A stretch of DNA of 64,000 nt, taken from positions 2,118,578 to 2,182,577 of the forward strand of contig NZ_CP073013.1 in NCBI RefSeq assembly GCF_020694005.1. The letters are read 5' to 3'. The position numbers and the translations under genes are program-made. Below, piece after piece: positions 26,296 through 36,042 of the stretch (position 1 is its first letter; every line of letters starts with the position of its first letter). The stretch comes from Marinomonas profundi (GTDB lineage: Bacteria; Pseudomonadota; Gammaproteobacteria; Pseudomonadales; Marinomonadaceae). The notes under the pieces were generated by a model. That model had not been told where the DNA came from. It did not search any database and was given only the letters and a program-made list of their open reading frames with translations.

Positions 26296-27231
26296 ATGAA
26301 TGGCCAACTGATGAAAGAGTTGGAAGAACTGGGTGGTGAAATACACCCTGCAAGCTTAAAAAAGTGTGATGAAATCTGTATTGAACAGCCGGGCTTTAGT
26401 GCGGTTATTGCACTATGGGGCGGACACTTGAAAAGCTTTATTCCTGCTGGTCAAGAGGATCTTCTGTTTCAATCTAAAAATAAGGGCGGAGAAGGGCGCT
26501 TTGGTCGTCGACACTTTGGTGTGCCTGTCTGCTGGCCTTGGTTTGGCGCTCATGATGTTGATGCTGATTACCCAGCCCATGGTCTTGCGCGTTATTTTCG
26601 CTGGGAATTTATTGAAGCGGGCCGCTTTAAAAATGGCGATGTAAAAATTGTGATTCGTTTAGTGTCGGAAGACCATCCATTGATTGAGGAAATGTGGCCA
26701 TTTGCTTTTGAACTTCGACAAGTGTTTCGATTTTCTAAAAAAGGCTTCAAAATTAACTTTTCAGCAGCGAACTTATCCGACAAGTCGATGCCCGTCAGCG
26801 AAGCGTTACACACCTATTTTCATGTTTCAGACAACCAGAGCACAGAAGTGCATGGGTTAGATGACGTGACTTATGTCGATAAGCTTGATCGCGCTAGCCG
26901 TCACTTACAGCAAGGGGCGGTGACACCTTGTGATCATATGGATCGAGTGTATTTATCGGCGCCAGACACCTGTGAAATACGCGATGTTGGTCTGCAAAGG
27001 AAGTTGGTTATTCAAACGGAAGGCAGCAATAGCACGGTGCTGTGGAACCCGGGTGCAGAGATTGCCAAGCAGCGTACTGATATGGACGATGACGATTATC
27101 GCCATTTCGTTTGTGTAGAAGCCGCCAACGCGCTAAGCAATGTGTATGAGATTCCCCCCGGCGGTATTCATCAATTAAAGTTGAAAGTAAAACATAAGCC
27201 GCTCTTTGATGAGGGTGACGAAGAAGAGTAA
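26296..27231 (+). CDS. D-hexose-6-phosphate mutarotase (YeaD-like)
   Basis: An aldose-1-epimerase-fold enzyme (311 residues) equilibrating alpha and beta hexose-6-phosphates. Conserved pieces are FGRRHFGVPVCWPWFGAHD near residue 75, HGLARYFRWEF (catalytic His region), a SEALHTYFHVSD segment and the catalytic Glu region VCVEAANALSN. ATG 26296 is chosen because GGAG lies seven bases upstream; ATG 26284 would add four residues. It is followed by a strong terminator and stands alone. Confidence 0.9.
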   Translation: MNGQLMKELEELGGEIHPASLKKCDEICIEQPGFSAVIALWGGHLKSFIPAGQEDLLFQSKNKGGEGRFGRRHFGVPVCWPWFGAHDVDADYPAHGLARYFRWEFIEAGRFKNGDVKIVIRLVSEDHPLIEEMWPFAFELRQVFRFSKKGFKINFSAANLSDKSMPVSEALHTYFHVSDNQSTEVHGLDDVTYVDKLDRASRHLQQGAVTPCDHMDRVYLSAPDTCEIRDVGLQRKLVIQTEGSNSTVLWNPGAEIAKQRTDMDDDDYRHFVCVEAANALSNVYEIPPGGIHQLKLKVKHKPLFDEGDEEE

Positions 27232-27254
27232 AGCCAAGACCGTTTTGAGTCATT

Positions 27255-27296
27255 AAAAAAGCCCAGTTCACTGAATGAAGTGAACTGGGCTTTTTT
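27255..27296 (+). terminator. Terminator after the mutarotase gene
   Basis: GCCCAGTTCACT (27261-27272) pairs perfectly with AGTGAACTGGGC (27279-27290), flanked by A6 and T6. It could also serve the convergent crc gene. Confidence 0.92.
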
Positions 27297-27354
27297 GTGA
27301 CGTCTGTTCTGACGTCGTGAGCTAAGGATTATGGCGTTGCTTTGCGCAGACGCC

Positions 27355-28131
27355 TTAATCGATACTGTATTCCATAATTAACGGTGCGTGATCAGAGAAG
27401 CGCTGTCCTTTATAAATGGAACCGCCTTGGATCAAGTTCTTGATGCCCGGTGTGGTGATTTGATAATCCAAACGACCGCCTTCGTCTAGTTTCCAAGCGC
27501 GTTCATAGTCAGGCCACCAAGTGTATTGCTTATCTTGTTTATTGACTTGACGGAACGCATCAATGTATTCCATTTCATTGAATATCTCGTTTATCCACTT
27601 ACGCTCTTCGGGCAAAAAGCCAGAGTTACGCTGATTAACAAACCAGCTGCTAACATCAATCGGCGAGCGTGCGACATTGGCAGTACCACAGAAAATAAAT
27701 TCTCGACGCTTACGGCGAGTTTTAATCAGGTGGTTTTTAAAGCCTTCCATAAAGCGATATTTGTGCTCTTGCAGCGTTTCTTCATGGTTTGAGCCATGAG
27801 GCGTTAAGAAAGCACCAATGCTGACTTTATCAAAGTCGGCTTGAATAAAGCGTCCTTCGAAGTCGCACTCAGGAAATCCCATGCCTGTCATAATCGCTTT
27901 GGGCATGGTTTTACTATAGATGGCAACGCCAGCTTGTTCTGGATTTTCCATTGAGTCAAAAAAATAGGTATTGAACTCAGGTGGAAAGAAAACGCTGTCA
28001 TTTAGACTGCGCTCGTCTGCCTGTATGTCTTGTAGACACACAACATCCGGGTTCTGACGAACCATCCATTCAAAAAAGCCGCGGTCTGCTGCTTGTCTTA
28101 TACCGTTTACATTAAGGCTGATGACCTTCAT
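27355..28131 (-). CDS. crc: Catabolite repression control protein Crc
   Basis: A 258-residue protein of the exonuclease III fold but of the Crc type, the Hfq co-repressor of catabolite repression in Pseudomonas. It starts MKVISLNVNGIRQAADRGF and keeps the fold landmarks QADFDKVSIGAFLTPHG, RRKRREFIFCG and FSDHAPL. Catalytic positions are altered: CLQD replaces the LQE metal ligand, and FCGTANV replaces the GDxN box, so nuclease activity is unlikely. This matches Crc, as does the divergent pyrE next door, an arrangement also seen in Pseudomonas. Adjacent Hfq is not expected. Confidence 0.85.
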   Translation of the reverse strand: MKVISLNVNGIRQAADRGFFEWMVRQNPDVVCLQDIQADERSLNDSVFFPPEFNTYFFDSMENPEQAGVAIYSKTMPKAIMTGMGFPECDFEGRFIQADFDKVSIGAFLTPHGSNHEETLQEHKYRFMEGFKNHLIKTRRKRREFIFCGTANVARSPIDVSSWFVNQRNSGFLPEERKWINEIFNEMEYIDAFRQVNKQDKQYTWWPDYERAWKLDEGGRLDYQITTPGIKNLIQGGSIYKGQRFSDHAPLIMEYSID

Positions 28132-28249
28132 TTCTGGTCCCTACAATTCCTAGCCGTGTGTTATATTAGCGCCTATCCAATGTTGGCATGGCTTCGCTCG
28201 TTCTTGGCGGCGCTTTGTTGTGTACTATTTTTATCTTTCTGGAGCCGGT

Positions 28250-28897
28250 ATGAAACCTTACCAAAGAGACTTTATTGAATTCGCTATTGAGCAAAACGTG
28301 TTGCGCTTTGGCGAATTTACGCTTAAATCGGGCCGTGTAAGCCCTTACTTTTTTAACGCCGGCCTGTTTAGTTCTGGCCAAGCCTTAGCGAAGTTAGGGC
28401 GTTTTTACGCGGCCTCATTAATGGAAGCCAATGTTCCATTTGATGTTCTATTTGGCCCTGCCTATAAAGGCATTCCCTTGGCAACCACCACCGCGGTTGC
28501 TCTTTATGAACATCATAATGTAGACACACCATACGTTTTCAACCGTAAAGAAGCAAAAACTCACGGTGAAGGCGGTTCTCTTGTGGGTGCCCCGTTGGCC
28601 GGTAATGTCATGATTATTGATGACGTTATTACCGCAGGGACAGCCATTCGAGAAGTCATGGCTATTATTCAGCAAGCCAATGCCCTTCCGGCTGGTGTGC
28701 TTATTGCCTTAGATCGTCAAGAACGAGGCCAAGGCGCGTTATCTGCTATTCAAGAAGTCGAACGTGACTTCAATATGCCCGTGATCAGTATCGTTTCCTT
28801 ACATGACATCATGACTTACTTAGCGGAGCAGGATTCTCCTGAGTTTGCTAAGCACCTCGATGCGGTCAAGGCTTACCGTGATCAATACGGCATTTGA
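28250..28897 (+). CDS. pyrE: Orotate phosphoribosyltransferase
   Basis: Pyrimidine biosynthesis enzyme (215 residues) converting orotate and PRPP to OMP. It opens [20 protein letters not shown] and [18 protein letters not shown], has the flexible-loop region [17 protein letters not shown], and the PRPP-binding motif [19 protein letters not shown] 28250 is chosen because GGAG lies seven bases upstream and the family starts there; an upstream GTG in frame is unlikely. It is divergent from crc and convergent with slmA. Confidence 0.96.
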   Translation: MKPYQRDFIEFAIEQNVLRFGEFTLKSGRVSPYFFNAGLFSSGQALAKLGRFYAASLMEANVPFDVLFGPAYKGIPLATTTAVALYEHHNVDTPYVFNRKEAKTHGEGGSLVGAPLAGNVMIIDDVITAGTAIREVMAIIQQANALPAGVLIALDRQERGQGALSAIQEVERDFNMPVISIVSLHDIMTYLAEQDSPEFAKHLDAVKAYRDQYGI

Positions 28898-28932
28898 TGC
28901 TGAAGCTAAGACTTGGGGCCATGCCTCAAGTC

Positions 28933-29526
28933 TTATCGATTTAACATCAAGTTTTGTGCCAAGACAGTCCATTGTTCTTGCCAAATTTCCATTGGCTTTA
29001 TTTTAAATTCGCTACGCACGTAATGGCGTATTTTGCCTTCGATGATAGCGATTAAAAAATTCGCACAAGGCGCAACGCCCATCGCAGGTCGTAGTCCTTG
29101 TTTTAAATCTGCTTCACGTATGACCTGTTTCAGCTGAGTTTCGATGCGGTCAAACACTTGTGCAATACGCACGCGCAAACGTTCTGTTTCACCCGCTAAT
29201 GCATCTGCCGTGAGCAATCGACACATGCCAGGATTTTGCTCGGCAAAGCCTAAAACCAAGGTCATGATCATTTCGATCCGAACCACGACGTTACTTTCTT
29301 CTTGAACAATACGGTTGATACGGGTGAAAAGCGTTTCTTCAATAAACTCGATCAAACCTTCAAACATTTTCGCTTTACTGGGAAAATGACGATACAAAGC
29401 CGCTTCCGATACGCCGACTTGCTTAGCCAGAGCAGCAGTAGTAATACGAGCTCCAGGGCTACTTTCTAGCATCTGAGCAAGTGCTTGCAATATTTCTGTG
29501 CGACGATCGTGTTTTTTATTGCTCAT
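28933..29526 (-). CDS. slmA: Nucleoid occlusion factor SlmA
   Basis: A TetR-family DNA-binding protein (197 residues) that blocks FtsZ ring formation over the nucleoid. The HTH is at about 28-55 (ITTAALAKQVGVSEAALYRH, then FPSKAKMFEGLIEFIE). The C-terminal region RPAMGVAPCANFLIAIIEGK matches SlmA and distinguishes it from ordinary TetR regulators. It is placed between pyrE and argB; in enterics it sits between pyrE and dut. Confidence 0.94.
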   Translation of the reverse strand: MSNKKHDRRTEILQALAQMLESSPGARITTAALAKQVGVSEAALYRHFPSKAKMFEGLIEFIEETLFTRINRIVQEESNVVVRIEMIMTLVLGFAEQNPGMCRLLTADALAGETERLRVRIAQVFDRIETQLKQVIREADLKQGLRPAMGVAPCANFLIAIIEGKIRHYVRSEFKIKPMEIWQEQWTVLAQNLMLNR

Positions 29527-29587
29527 TTTTCGTGTCCAGTGTTTAACCTGTGCTTATCAATTGATGGTCTCAATAAAAGCGAAGACG

Positions 29588-30776
<1,189 letters not shown>

Positions 30777-30804
30777 AAAAAGGTGAAATATTCTCACCTT
30801 TTTT
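30777..30804 (-). terminator. Terminator after dut
   Basis: AAGGTGA and TCACCTT pair across an AATATTC loop, with A- and T-runs on both sides, 13 bases after the dut stop on the minus strand. Confidence 0.85.
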
Positions 30805-30817
30805 CAGGGCTATTCGT

Positions 30818-31273
30818 TTATTTAGTGCCCGTGTGACCAAAACCGCCAGCACCGCGTTCGGTGTTATTGGAAAATGAATCTACATAATCCAGATCAACTT
30901 TTACAATGGGTTGAAACAATAATTGTGCGATTCTGTCTCCTGAGTTTACTGTAAATGGCTCTTGTCCATCGTTATGTATGAGTATGCCAAGTTCCCCATG
31001 ATAATCGGAGTCGATTACGCCTGGATGAGCCCTTACCCCATGCTTCAATGCCAGCCCTGATCGAGAAGCAATCATTGCTACAATGTTAGGGTCTTTCATA
31101 TTAAATGCTAATCCAGAAGGGAAAAGATGACGTCCCCCACTTGGAATAGTAACGGATTCAGTGATGCATGCCCTTAAATCTAAAGCCGCAGATCCTGACG
31201 TTGCGTATTTTGGAAGCTCGATTGTGTCACCAAGTAAAGGGTTGACTATTTTGGCTTCGATTTGTCTGTGCAT
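30818..31273 (-). CDS. dut: dUTP diphosphatase
   Basis: A trimeric dUTPase (151 residues) that hydrolyses dUTP to dUMP, keeping uracil out of DNA and supplying thymidylate synthesis. The five motifs are present: AALDLRACI (1), [12 protein letters not shown] (2), [19 protein letters not shown] (3), [12 protein letters not shown] (4) and the C-terminal [10 protein letters not shown] (5). It is normally transcribed with coaBC, but here two opposite-strand genes of the same fold separate them. Confidence 0.96.
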   Translation of the reverse strand: MHRQIEAKIVNPLLGDTIELPKYATSGSAALDLRACITESVTIPSGGRHLFPSGLAFNMKDPNIVAMIASRSGLALKHGVRAHPGVIDSDYHGELGILIHNDGQEPFTVNSGDRIAQLLFQPIVKVDLDYVDSFSNNTERGAGGFGHTGTK

Positions 31274-31429
31274 GAATATGACCTCATTTATAACTGTGAT
31301 ATCTTATGAATGTTACAAATATACCATGTTCGTTATTTTTTGGTGCGAAGGCTGATGTATTTTTTGTAGTGGTTTGGCCTGTAGCTAAGCCTTTTTTAAG
31401 GAAAGCATTACGTTATAAGGAATGAGTTT

Positions 31430-31990
31430 GTGATATTGAATAGCAATTTAAATGCATGTGGTGTGCGGATACGTCCAGAAGTGGTACAGAGTCAAGAGAA
31501 GGTTTCGGTTGACCTTTCCGTTGGTTCTTTGTATCAGCGAAGTGGTGATACCGATTGGCTAAAGATTAACAAAAACATCATATTGCAGCCCGGCAGTTGT
31601 ATCATTATTGAAACTCAGGAAAGTATATCCATGCCAAATAATGTTTTTGGCTTACTTTCTACTAAAGGCAGTATTGGGAGTAAAGGGATTGTAACCGCGA
31701 ATACTAAATTGGATCCTTTGTTTGTTGGTAAGCTAAGAATTCCCGTTTTTAATGTTAGTGGTCGTAAGGTTGAATTGCACATTGGGCAGGCTTTTTGCTC
31801 TATGTCGTTTTGGCGAACCGAAGCCCCGATAGTTGGAACTGAAACTCGCACAGCCATAAAAACCCAACCTAAAACAGAAAATTGGTTGAAAGATTACTGG
31901 GGACGGTATTCCGCTCAGATTCTAACTGGCGTATTTTCAATTTTAGGTTCCATTATTGCGGCCATCATTACAGTGACGTTGGGGAAATAA
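31430..31990 (+). CDS. dCTP-deaminase-fold protein with C-terminal membrane anchor, catalytically degenerate
   Basis: A 186-residue protein with the dUTPase/dCTP-deaminase beta fold (residues about 5-140): QPGSCIIIETQESISMPNNV, then FGLLSTKGSIGSKGIV. The strand that should carry the catalytic Glu of Dcd after the IDPG motif reads LDPLFVGKLRIPVFNV, so Glu is missing, and the SSLAR-type motif is SIGSK. It is therefore probably not a deaminase. After a linker, residues about 161-184 (LTGVFSILGSIIAAIITVTL) form one transmembrane helix, so the domain should be held at the inner membrane. The start is GTG 31430 with AAGGA upstream. Its stop overlaps the next gene's ATG (TAATG). Function is unknown. 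Confidence 0.7.
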   Translation: MILNSNLNACGVRIRPEVVQSQEKVSVDLSVGSLYQRSGDTDWLKINKNIILQPGSCIIIETQESISMPNNVFGLLSTKGSIGSKGIVTANTKLDPLFVGKLRIPVFNVSGRKVELHIGQAFCSMSFWRTEAPIVGTETRTAIKTQPKTENWLKDYWGRYSAQILTGVFSILGSIIAAIITVTLGK

Positions 31991-32508
31991 TGCTTTTAAC
32001 AAAACATGCTTTGCAAGCTTTAGTGACTCATGGCTTAGCGGTGAATAAAAATAACGTTGTGCAAGTTGATGTATCGTCTATTGGTCTTCGATTAGATAAT
32101 CAATTTACTGTATATGACCCTTATGAAGGTGAACCTTTCATTCCTCCAAAGGCAATGCCGAGCACAATGAAAACCATTTCTCAGAATGACTTTTTTGTCT
32201 TACCTCCAGGCGGCAGTGTATTAGCTTGTACTGAAGAGTACATAACGATGCCGAATGATAAGTTTGGTCTGATTCAAACGAAAGGTTCTATCGCTCGAGG
32301 GTTTATCTCTGTCCATATGAGTGATGGCCAAGTCGATCCCGGTTATAAAGGAAAAGTCACATTAGAACTGGTGAATATGAGTTCGTTTTATTACAAACTT
32401 GTGCCAGGAATGCCTATTGCGTCTTTGTTTATAATCAATACAGACCAAAGTGTAGAGCCTTATGATGGTCGTTATCAGTCCTCGAGTGGCCCCACCGCTA
32501 TGAAATAG
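31990..32508 (+). CDS. dCTP deaminase-like protein
   Basis: A 172-residue protein of the dCTP deaminase/dUTPase family. It keeps the likely catalytic set: FGLIQTKGSIARGF (Ser and Arg of the nucleotide-binding turn), then GQVDPGYKGKVTLELVN with the Glu in LEL, and PGMPIASLFI. It differs from housekeeping Dcd (about 190 residues, GRSSLARLG) and lacks the usual long C-terminal lid. The ATG at 31990 overlaps the stop of the preceding membrane-anchored paralogue, so the two are made together. Its 3' end overlaps convergent coaBC by 11 bases. It could act on dCTP or dUTP, or only bind nucleotides; the role is unknown. Confidence 0.72.
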   Translation: MLLTKHALQALVTHGLAVNKNNVVQVDVSSIGLRLDNQFTVYDPYEGEPFIPPKAMPSTMKTISQNDFFVLPPGGSVLACTEEYITMPNDKFGLIQTKGSIARGFISVHMSDGQVDPGYKGKVTLELVNMSSFYYKLVPGMPIASLFIINTDQSVEPYDGRYQSSSGPTAMK

Positions 32509-33727
32509 AAGTACGCAGAGAGAACTCGATAATACACTCAACGAGTTGGCCTGCGAGTGCATTTTTAGTGGTTTTATCAGGGGACCAGGTTTTGTCTTGG
32601 GTGATGACTGTGACTTGGTTGTCATCTTGGTTAAAGCCAATGTCGGCGCGAGACACATCATTGGCGATAATAATGTCCAATCCTTTGCGTTCGAGTTTGC
32701 CTTTCGCGTAGTCGATCAGATTTTGTGTTTCTGCCGCAAAGCCCACCATGATTTTGGCGCGTTTTTGCTGGGCGAGTGTCGCAATGATGTCTGGGTTTTT
32801 AACTAATGTCAGGGTGACTTCGTCGGTGTCTGATTGCTTCTTCATCTTCTGGTTAGTGGCGGTTTTCATTTTGAAGTCAGCCACCGCAGCGGCACCAATG
32901 AACACATCCGCTTGAGAGCTCATACTTTGCTCGCAGGCGGCTAGCATGTCATCGGCACTTTTCACGGCAATGACGTTCGCGCCAGCGGGCGCGTTGATTT
33001 GCACAGGGCCACTGATCAGTGTGACCTTGGCGCCACGGGCAATCGCAGAGGCCGCAAGAGCGTAACCCATTTTGCCAGAGCTGTGATTGCTGATGTAGCG
33101 TACTGGATCGATGGCTTCCATGGTTGGGCCAGCCGTAATCACCCAATGTTGGCCAGTTAGATCTAGTTCTATAGTCGAGCCTTGAAAATGCGTGATAACA
33201 GCATTGAATATATCGTTTGGTTCGCTCATGCGTCCTGGGCCAATATCCCCACAGGCTTGCGCCCCATCGGCAGGGCCAATGCTTAATACGCCACGCTGCG
33301 TGAGCAACTTGGCATTGGCTTGCGTGGCTGGGTGTCGCCACATGGCTTGGTTCATCGCAGGGGCAAGCAGCACAGGTGCTTCTGTTGCCAAACACAAGGT
33401 GCTTAATAAATCGTTTGCCATGCCCTGAGCATAACGCGCCATGAAGTCCGCCGAGGCAGGCGCGATGACAATTAAATCGGCCCATTTCGCCAGTTCAATG
33501 TGTCCCATACCTGCTTCGGCATTTGGGTCTAATAACGTGCTGCGTACCGGATGACCAGAAATCGCCTGCAGTGTCATTTCGGTGACGAAGGCTTTTGCGC
33601 CATCCGTCAAAACGACCTGAACCTCGGCGCCTGCTTTGGTTAACAAACGAATCAGCTCGATGCTTTTATAAGCAGCAATGCCGCCGGTAATGCCTAATAG
33701 AATGCGTTTTTGAGCGAGGTTTGACAT
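32498..33727 (-). CDS. coaBC: Bifunctional phosphopantothenoylcysteine decarboxylase/synthetase
   Basis: Two consecutive coenzyme A biosynthesis steps in one 409-residue protein. The N-terminal CoaC flavoprotein part (about 1-190) has ILLGITGGIAAYKSIELIR, the PASADFMARYAQGMANDL segment and the active-site APAMNQAMWRHPATQ. The C-terminal CoaB part (about 190-409) has VITAGPTMEAIDPVRYISNH, then GKMGYALA and GFAAETQNLIDYAKGKLERK. ATG 33727 is chosen because homologues start at MSNLAQKRILLG; the open frame extends 21 codons further up. It is divergent from radC. Confidence 0.95.
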   Translation of the reverse strand: MSNLAQKRILLGITGGIAAYKSIELIRLLTKAGAEVQVVLTDGAKAFVTEMTLQAISGHPVRSTLLDPNAEAGMGHIELAKWADLIVIAPASADFMARYAQGMANDLLSTLCLATEAPVLLAPAMNQAMWRHPATQANAKLLTQRGVLSIGPADGAQACGDIGPGRMSEPNDIFNAVITHFQGSTIELDLTGQHWVITAGPTMEAIDPVRYISNHSSGKMGYALAASAIARGAKVTLISGPVQINAPAGANVIAVKSADDMLAACEQSMSSQADVFIGAAAVADFKMKTATNQKMKKQSDTDEVTLTLVKNPDIIATLAQQKRAKIMVGFAAETQNLIDYAKGKLERKGLDIIIANDVSRADIGFNQDDNQVTVITQDKTWSPDKTTKNALAGQLVECIIEFSLRTSIS

Positions 33728-33831
33728 AAAAAACTTCTCAATTCGTTCTGTGATCGATAAAGTGAGTGACAGGCAGGACGCCTTTCTCATTTAAATTGAG
33801 TGCAAGATTAACACGGATCAAGGAGTAGATC

Positions 33832-34506
33832 ATGAGTATTAAACATTGGCCTGAGCAAGAAAGACCCCGAGAAAAACTCATTCATCAAGGCGCTGGAGCG
33901 CTAAGTGATTCTGAGTTGCTGGCGATTTTTCTGCGTACCGGAACACAAGGCATTAGCGCGGTCGAGCTGGCTCGGCAGGTGTTGTCTCAATTTGGTGGTT
34001 TGCGTGCGCTTATGTCGGCCAGTCGTGAAGAATTTTGCCAAGGCTTTGGGCTGGGCGATGCCAAATACACCCAGCTTCAAGCCGTGCTGGAAATGTCTAA
34101 GCGTCATTTGCAAGAACAGCTAATGCGCGAAACCGTCTTCACCAGCGCCGAGCATGTTCGAACCTACCTTTCTTCCCAGCTACGCCATTCTCAACGAGAA
34201 ATATTTGCCGTATTGTTCTTAGACACCCAGCATAGGCTTATCCGCTACCAAGAGCTCTTTATGGGCACCATTGATGCGGCTGCCGTGTACCCGCGTGAAG
34301 TGGTTAAAGCCGCGCTGCAATATAACGCGGCGGCGGTAATTTTGGCCCACAACCACCCAAGCGGCATCGCCGAACCCAGTCAGGCGGACATCAGCATTAC
34401 GGACAAAATCAAACGCGCGTTGGACCTTATTGATGTGCGATTGCTGGACCACTTTGTGGTTGGCGATGGCTTACCTGTGTCGTTAGCAGAACGAGGCTTG
34501 CTGTAG
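33832..34506 (+). CDS. radC: RadC family protein (JAB/MPN+ domain)
   Basis: A 224-residue protein with an N-terminal helix-hairpin-helix region (residues about 1-100) and a C-terminal JAMM domain. The zinc motif is complete: the Glu in the N-terminal part of the domain and [14 protein letters not shown] with the following Asp. The exact biochemical role is unsettled despite the historic DNA-repair name. It is adjacent and divergent to coaBC, as in most gammaproteobacteria. rpmB/rpmG, the usual next genes, are not present; modF-like follows. Confidence 0.94.
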   Translation: MSIKHWPEQERPREKLIHQGAGALSDSELLAIFLRTGTQGISAVELARQVLSQFGGLRALMSASREEFCQGFGLGDAKYTQLQAVLEMSKRHLQEQLMRETVFTSAEHVRTYLSSQLRHSQREIFAVLFLDTQHRLIRYQELFMGTIDAAAVYPREVVKAALQYNAAAVILAHNHPSGIAEPSQADISITDKIKRALDLIDVRLLDHFVVGDGLPVSLAERGLL

Positions 34507-34511
34507 AGGGG

Positions 34512-35939
34512 TCAAACGAGCTTCTTCAACCCCAAGTGGTTCTCTATCCCTTTGATCTGGTCTTCTGCGTGGTGATTAACATATAAAACCGTGGTTTCTG
34601 AGCCTTGGCAAATTTTCTCGATTAAGGCGAGGACGAGCTGGCGGTTCATGTCGTCTAGGCCGAGGCAGGGTTCGTCTAGGATCAACAGCGGCGGGTGTTT
34701 CACCATGGCGCGGGCGATGAGTAGCAGGCGCTGGTCGCCGTAGGAGAGTTTGTTGAATGGTTGGTCAGCGCGGTTTGTCATACCGAGCAGTGCGAGCCAT
34801 TGATCGGCGATTTTCTTCTGGTTATCGGTGGATTTAGTGTACATGCCGATGCTGTCGTAGAAGCCAGAGATAATCACGTTCTTACAGCTGGTGCTGACGC
34901 GGTATTCCCATTGCAAAGATGTCGAAACATAGCCGATAAATTGTTTGATTTGCCAAATGCTTTCGCCGTTACCGCGCTGGAAACCGAAGACGAAAATGTC
35001 GTTGCTGTAGCATTGTGGGTGATCGCCGGTGATCAAAGACAATACACCCGTTTTGCCGCTGCCGTTAGGGCCGCTAAGTTGCCAATGTTGACCGCGATCT
35101 ATGGTCCAATCCAGTTTATCAACAATCACCGTATCGCCGTATTGGATGGTGGTTTGGTTGAGTTTGACCAACGGCTGGCTTGGGTCAAGTGCTGGTAGTT
35201 TATGAGCTGGGTCGGCCTCTGGTACGCTGAGATCGGTGGTTTTCAAATGCAGCAATTGATAAAGCTCATTGAAAGCATGGTCGTCGCTTTTCTCTACGGT
35301 GAGTTCCAAACGACCATTCTCAATATAGGCAATATGGGTGATGAAATCCGGCATTTCATCAAAGCGATTGAGCACCATGATCATCGGCGTGGTGTCTATG
35401 ATGGAAGCAAGGTGCGCTTGCAGCATGGCAAGGGTATCGACGTCTAAACCATCGAATGGCTCGTCTAATATCAGTAAATCAGGCTGGTTAGCTAAGGCGC
35501 GAATCAGCATGACTTTGCGGGTTTCGCCGGTGGAAAGTTTACGAAACGCGCGATCGAGCAGTGTGCTTAGGCCGAACTTTGCCACCAGCGCTTGGGCGAG
35601 TTTTGTGTCTTGGCAATGATCGAAAATCATTTCATGCACTGGCGTACCGAGGGAAATCACGTCCATGATGTCGGCGTCGTCTTTTTTCCGTTCTTTGGCA
35701 ATTAATTCTGCTTGGGCTTCAAAAGACACCAAGCCGATGTTTTTCGGCAGGCCCGTTATTGCTCCCTTTTCAATCTCGCCTACGCCAGCGAGTACAGCCG
35801 CAAGAGCAGACTTGCCCGCGCCATTGGTGCCAGTAATCACCCAATGCTGGTTAAGCTCAATCGTCCAGTCAATGCGATTCAGATGAAAGCGATCATCAAA
35901 ATTAACGCTCAGATCGTCTAAGCGGATGGCAGTATCCAT
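34512..35939 (-). CDS. ModF-like twin ABC ATPase
   Basis: A 475-residue protein with two ABC ATPase domains and no membrane segment. Walker A1 is GTNGAGKSALAAVLAG and the first signature LSTGETRKVMLIRAL; Walker A2 is GPNGSGKTGVLSLITG and the second LSYGDQRLLLIARAMVKHPP with Walker B LLILDEPCLGLDD. This arrangement matches ModF/PhrA (photorepair-associated) proteins; molybdate genes are not adjacent. The start is ATG 35939 with AAGGA seven bases upstream. It is convergent with radC. Confidence 0.85.
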   Translation of the reverse strand: MDTAIRLDDLSVNFDDRFHLNRIDWTIELNQHWVITGTNGAGKSALAAVLAGVGEIEKGAITGLPKNIGLVSFEAQAELIAKERKKDDADIMDVISLGTPVHEMIFDHCQDTKLAQALVAKFGLSTLLDRAFRKLSTGETRKVMLIRALANQPDLLILDEPFDGLDVDTLAMLQAHLASIIDTTPMIMVLNRFDEMPDFITHIAYIENGRLELTVEKSDDHAFNELYQLLHLKTTDLSVPEADPAHKLPALDPSQPLVKLNQTTIQYGDTVIVDKLDWTIDRGQHWQLSGPNGSGKTGVLSLITGDHPQCYSNDIFVFGFQRGNGESIWQIKQFIGYVSTSLQWEYRVSTSCKNVIISGFYDSIGMYTKSTDNQKKIADQWLALLGMTNRADQPFNKLSYGDQRLLLIARAMVKHPPLLILDEPCLGLDDMNRQLVLALIEKICQGSETTVLYVNHHAEDQIKGIENHLGLKKLV

Positions 35940-35982
35940 GAGATATTCCTTTTCAAAGCCTAAAAACAAAAAGTAACGCGAC

Positions 35983-36019
35983 AAAAAAGCCGAGTGCTCA
36001 ATGAGTCACTCGGCTTTTT
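35983..36019 (-). terminator. Terminator after ilvC
   Basis: AAGCCGAGTG and CACTCGGCTT pair around CTCAATGAGT, flanked by A6 and T5, 24 bases after the ilvC stop on the minus strand. It separates ilvC from modF-like. Confidence 0.88.
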
Positions 36020-36042
36020 AGGTGCTTAATTTCTAAGGAAAA

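Noticed and set aside
27355..28131. Exonuclease III (xthA)
   Set aside because: Fold matches but catalytic boxes are altered and the length, N-terminus and pyrE neighbour fit Crc.
31882..31989. An upstream extension of the second dCTP-deaminase-like gene starting at 31882 inside the first gene
   Set aside because: The ATG at 31990 overlaps the previous stop (TAATG) and begins a normal family N-terminus. The extension is the preceding gene read in another frame.
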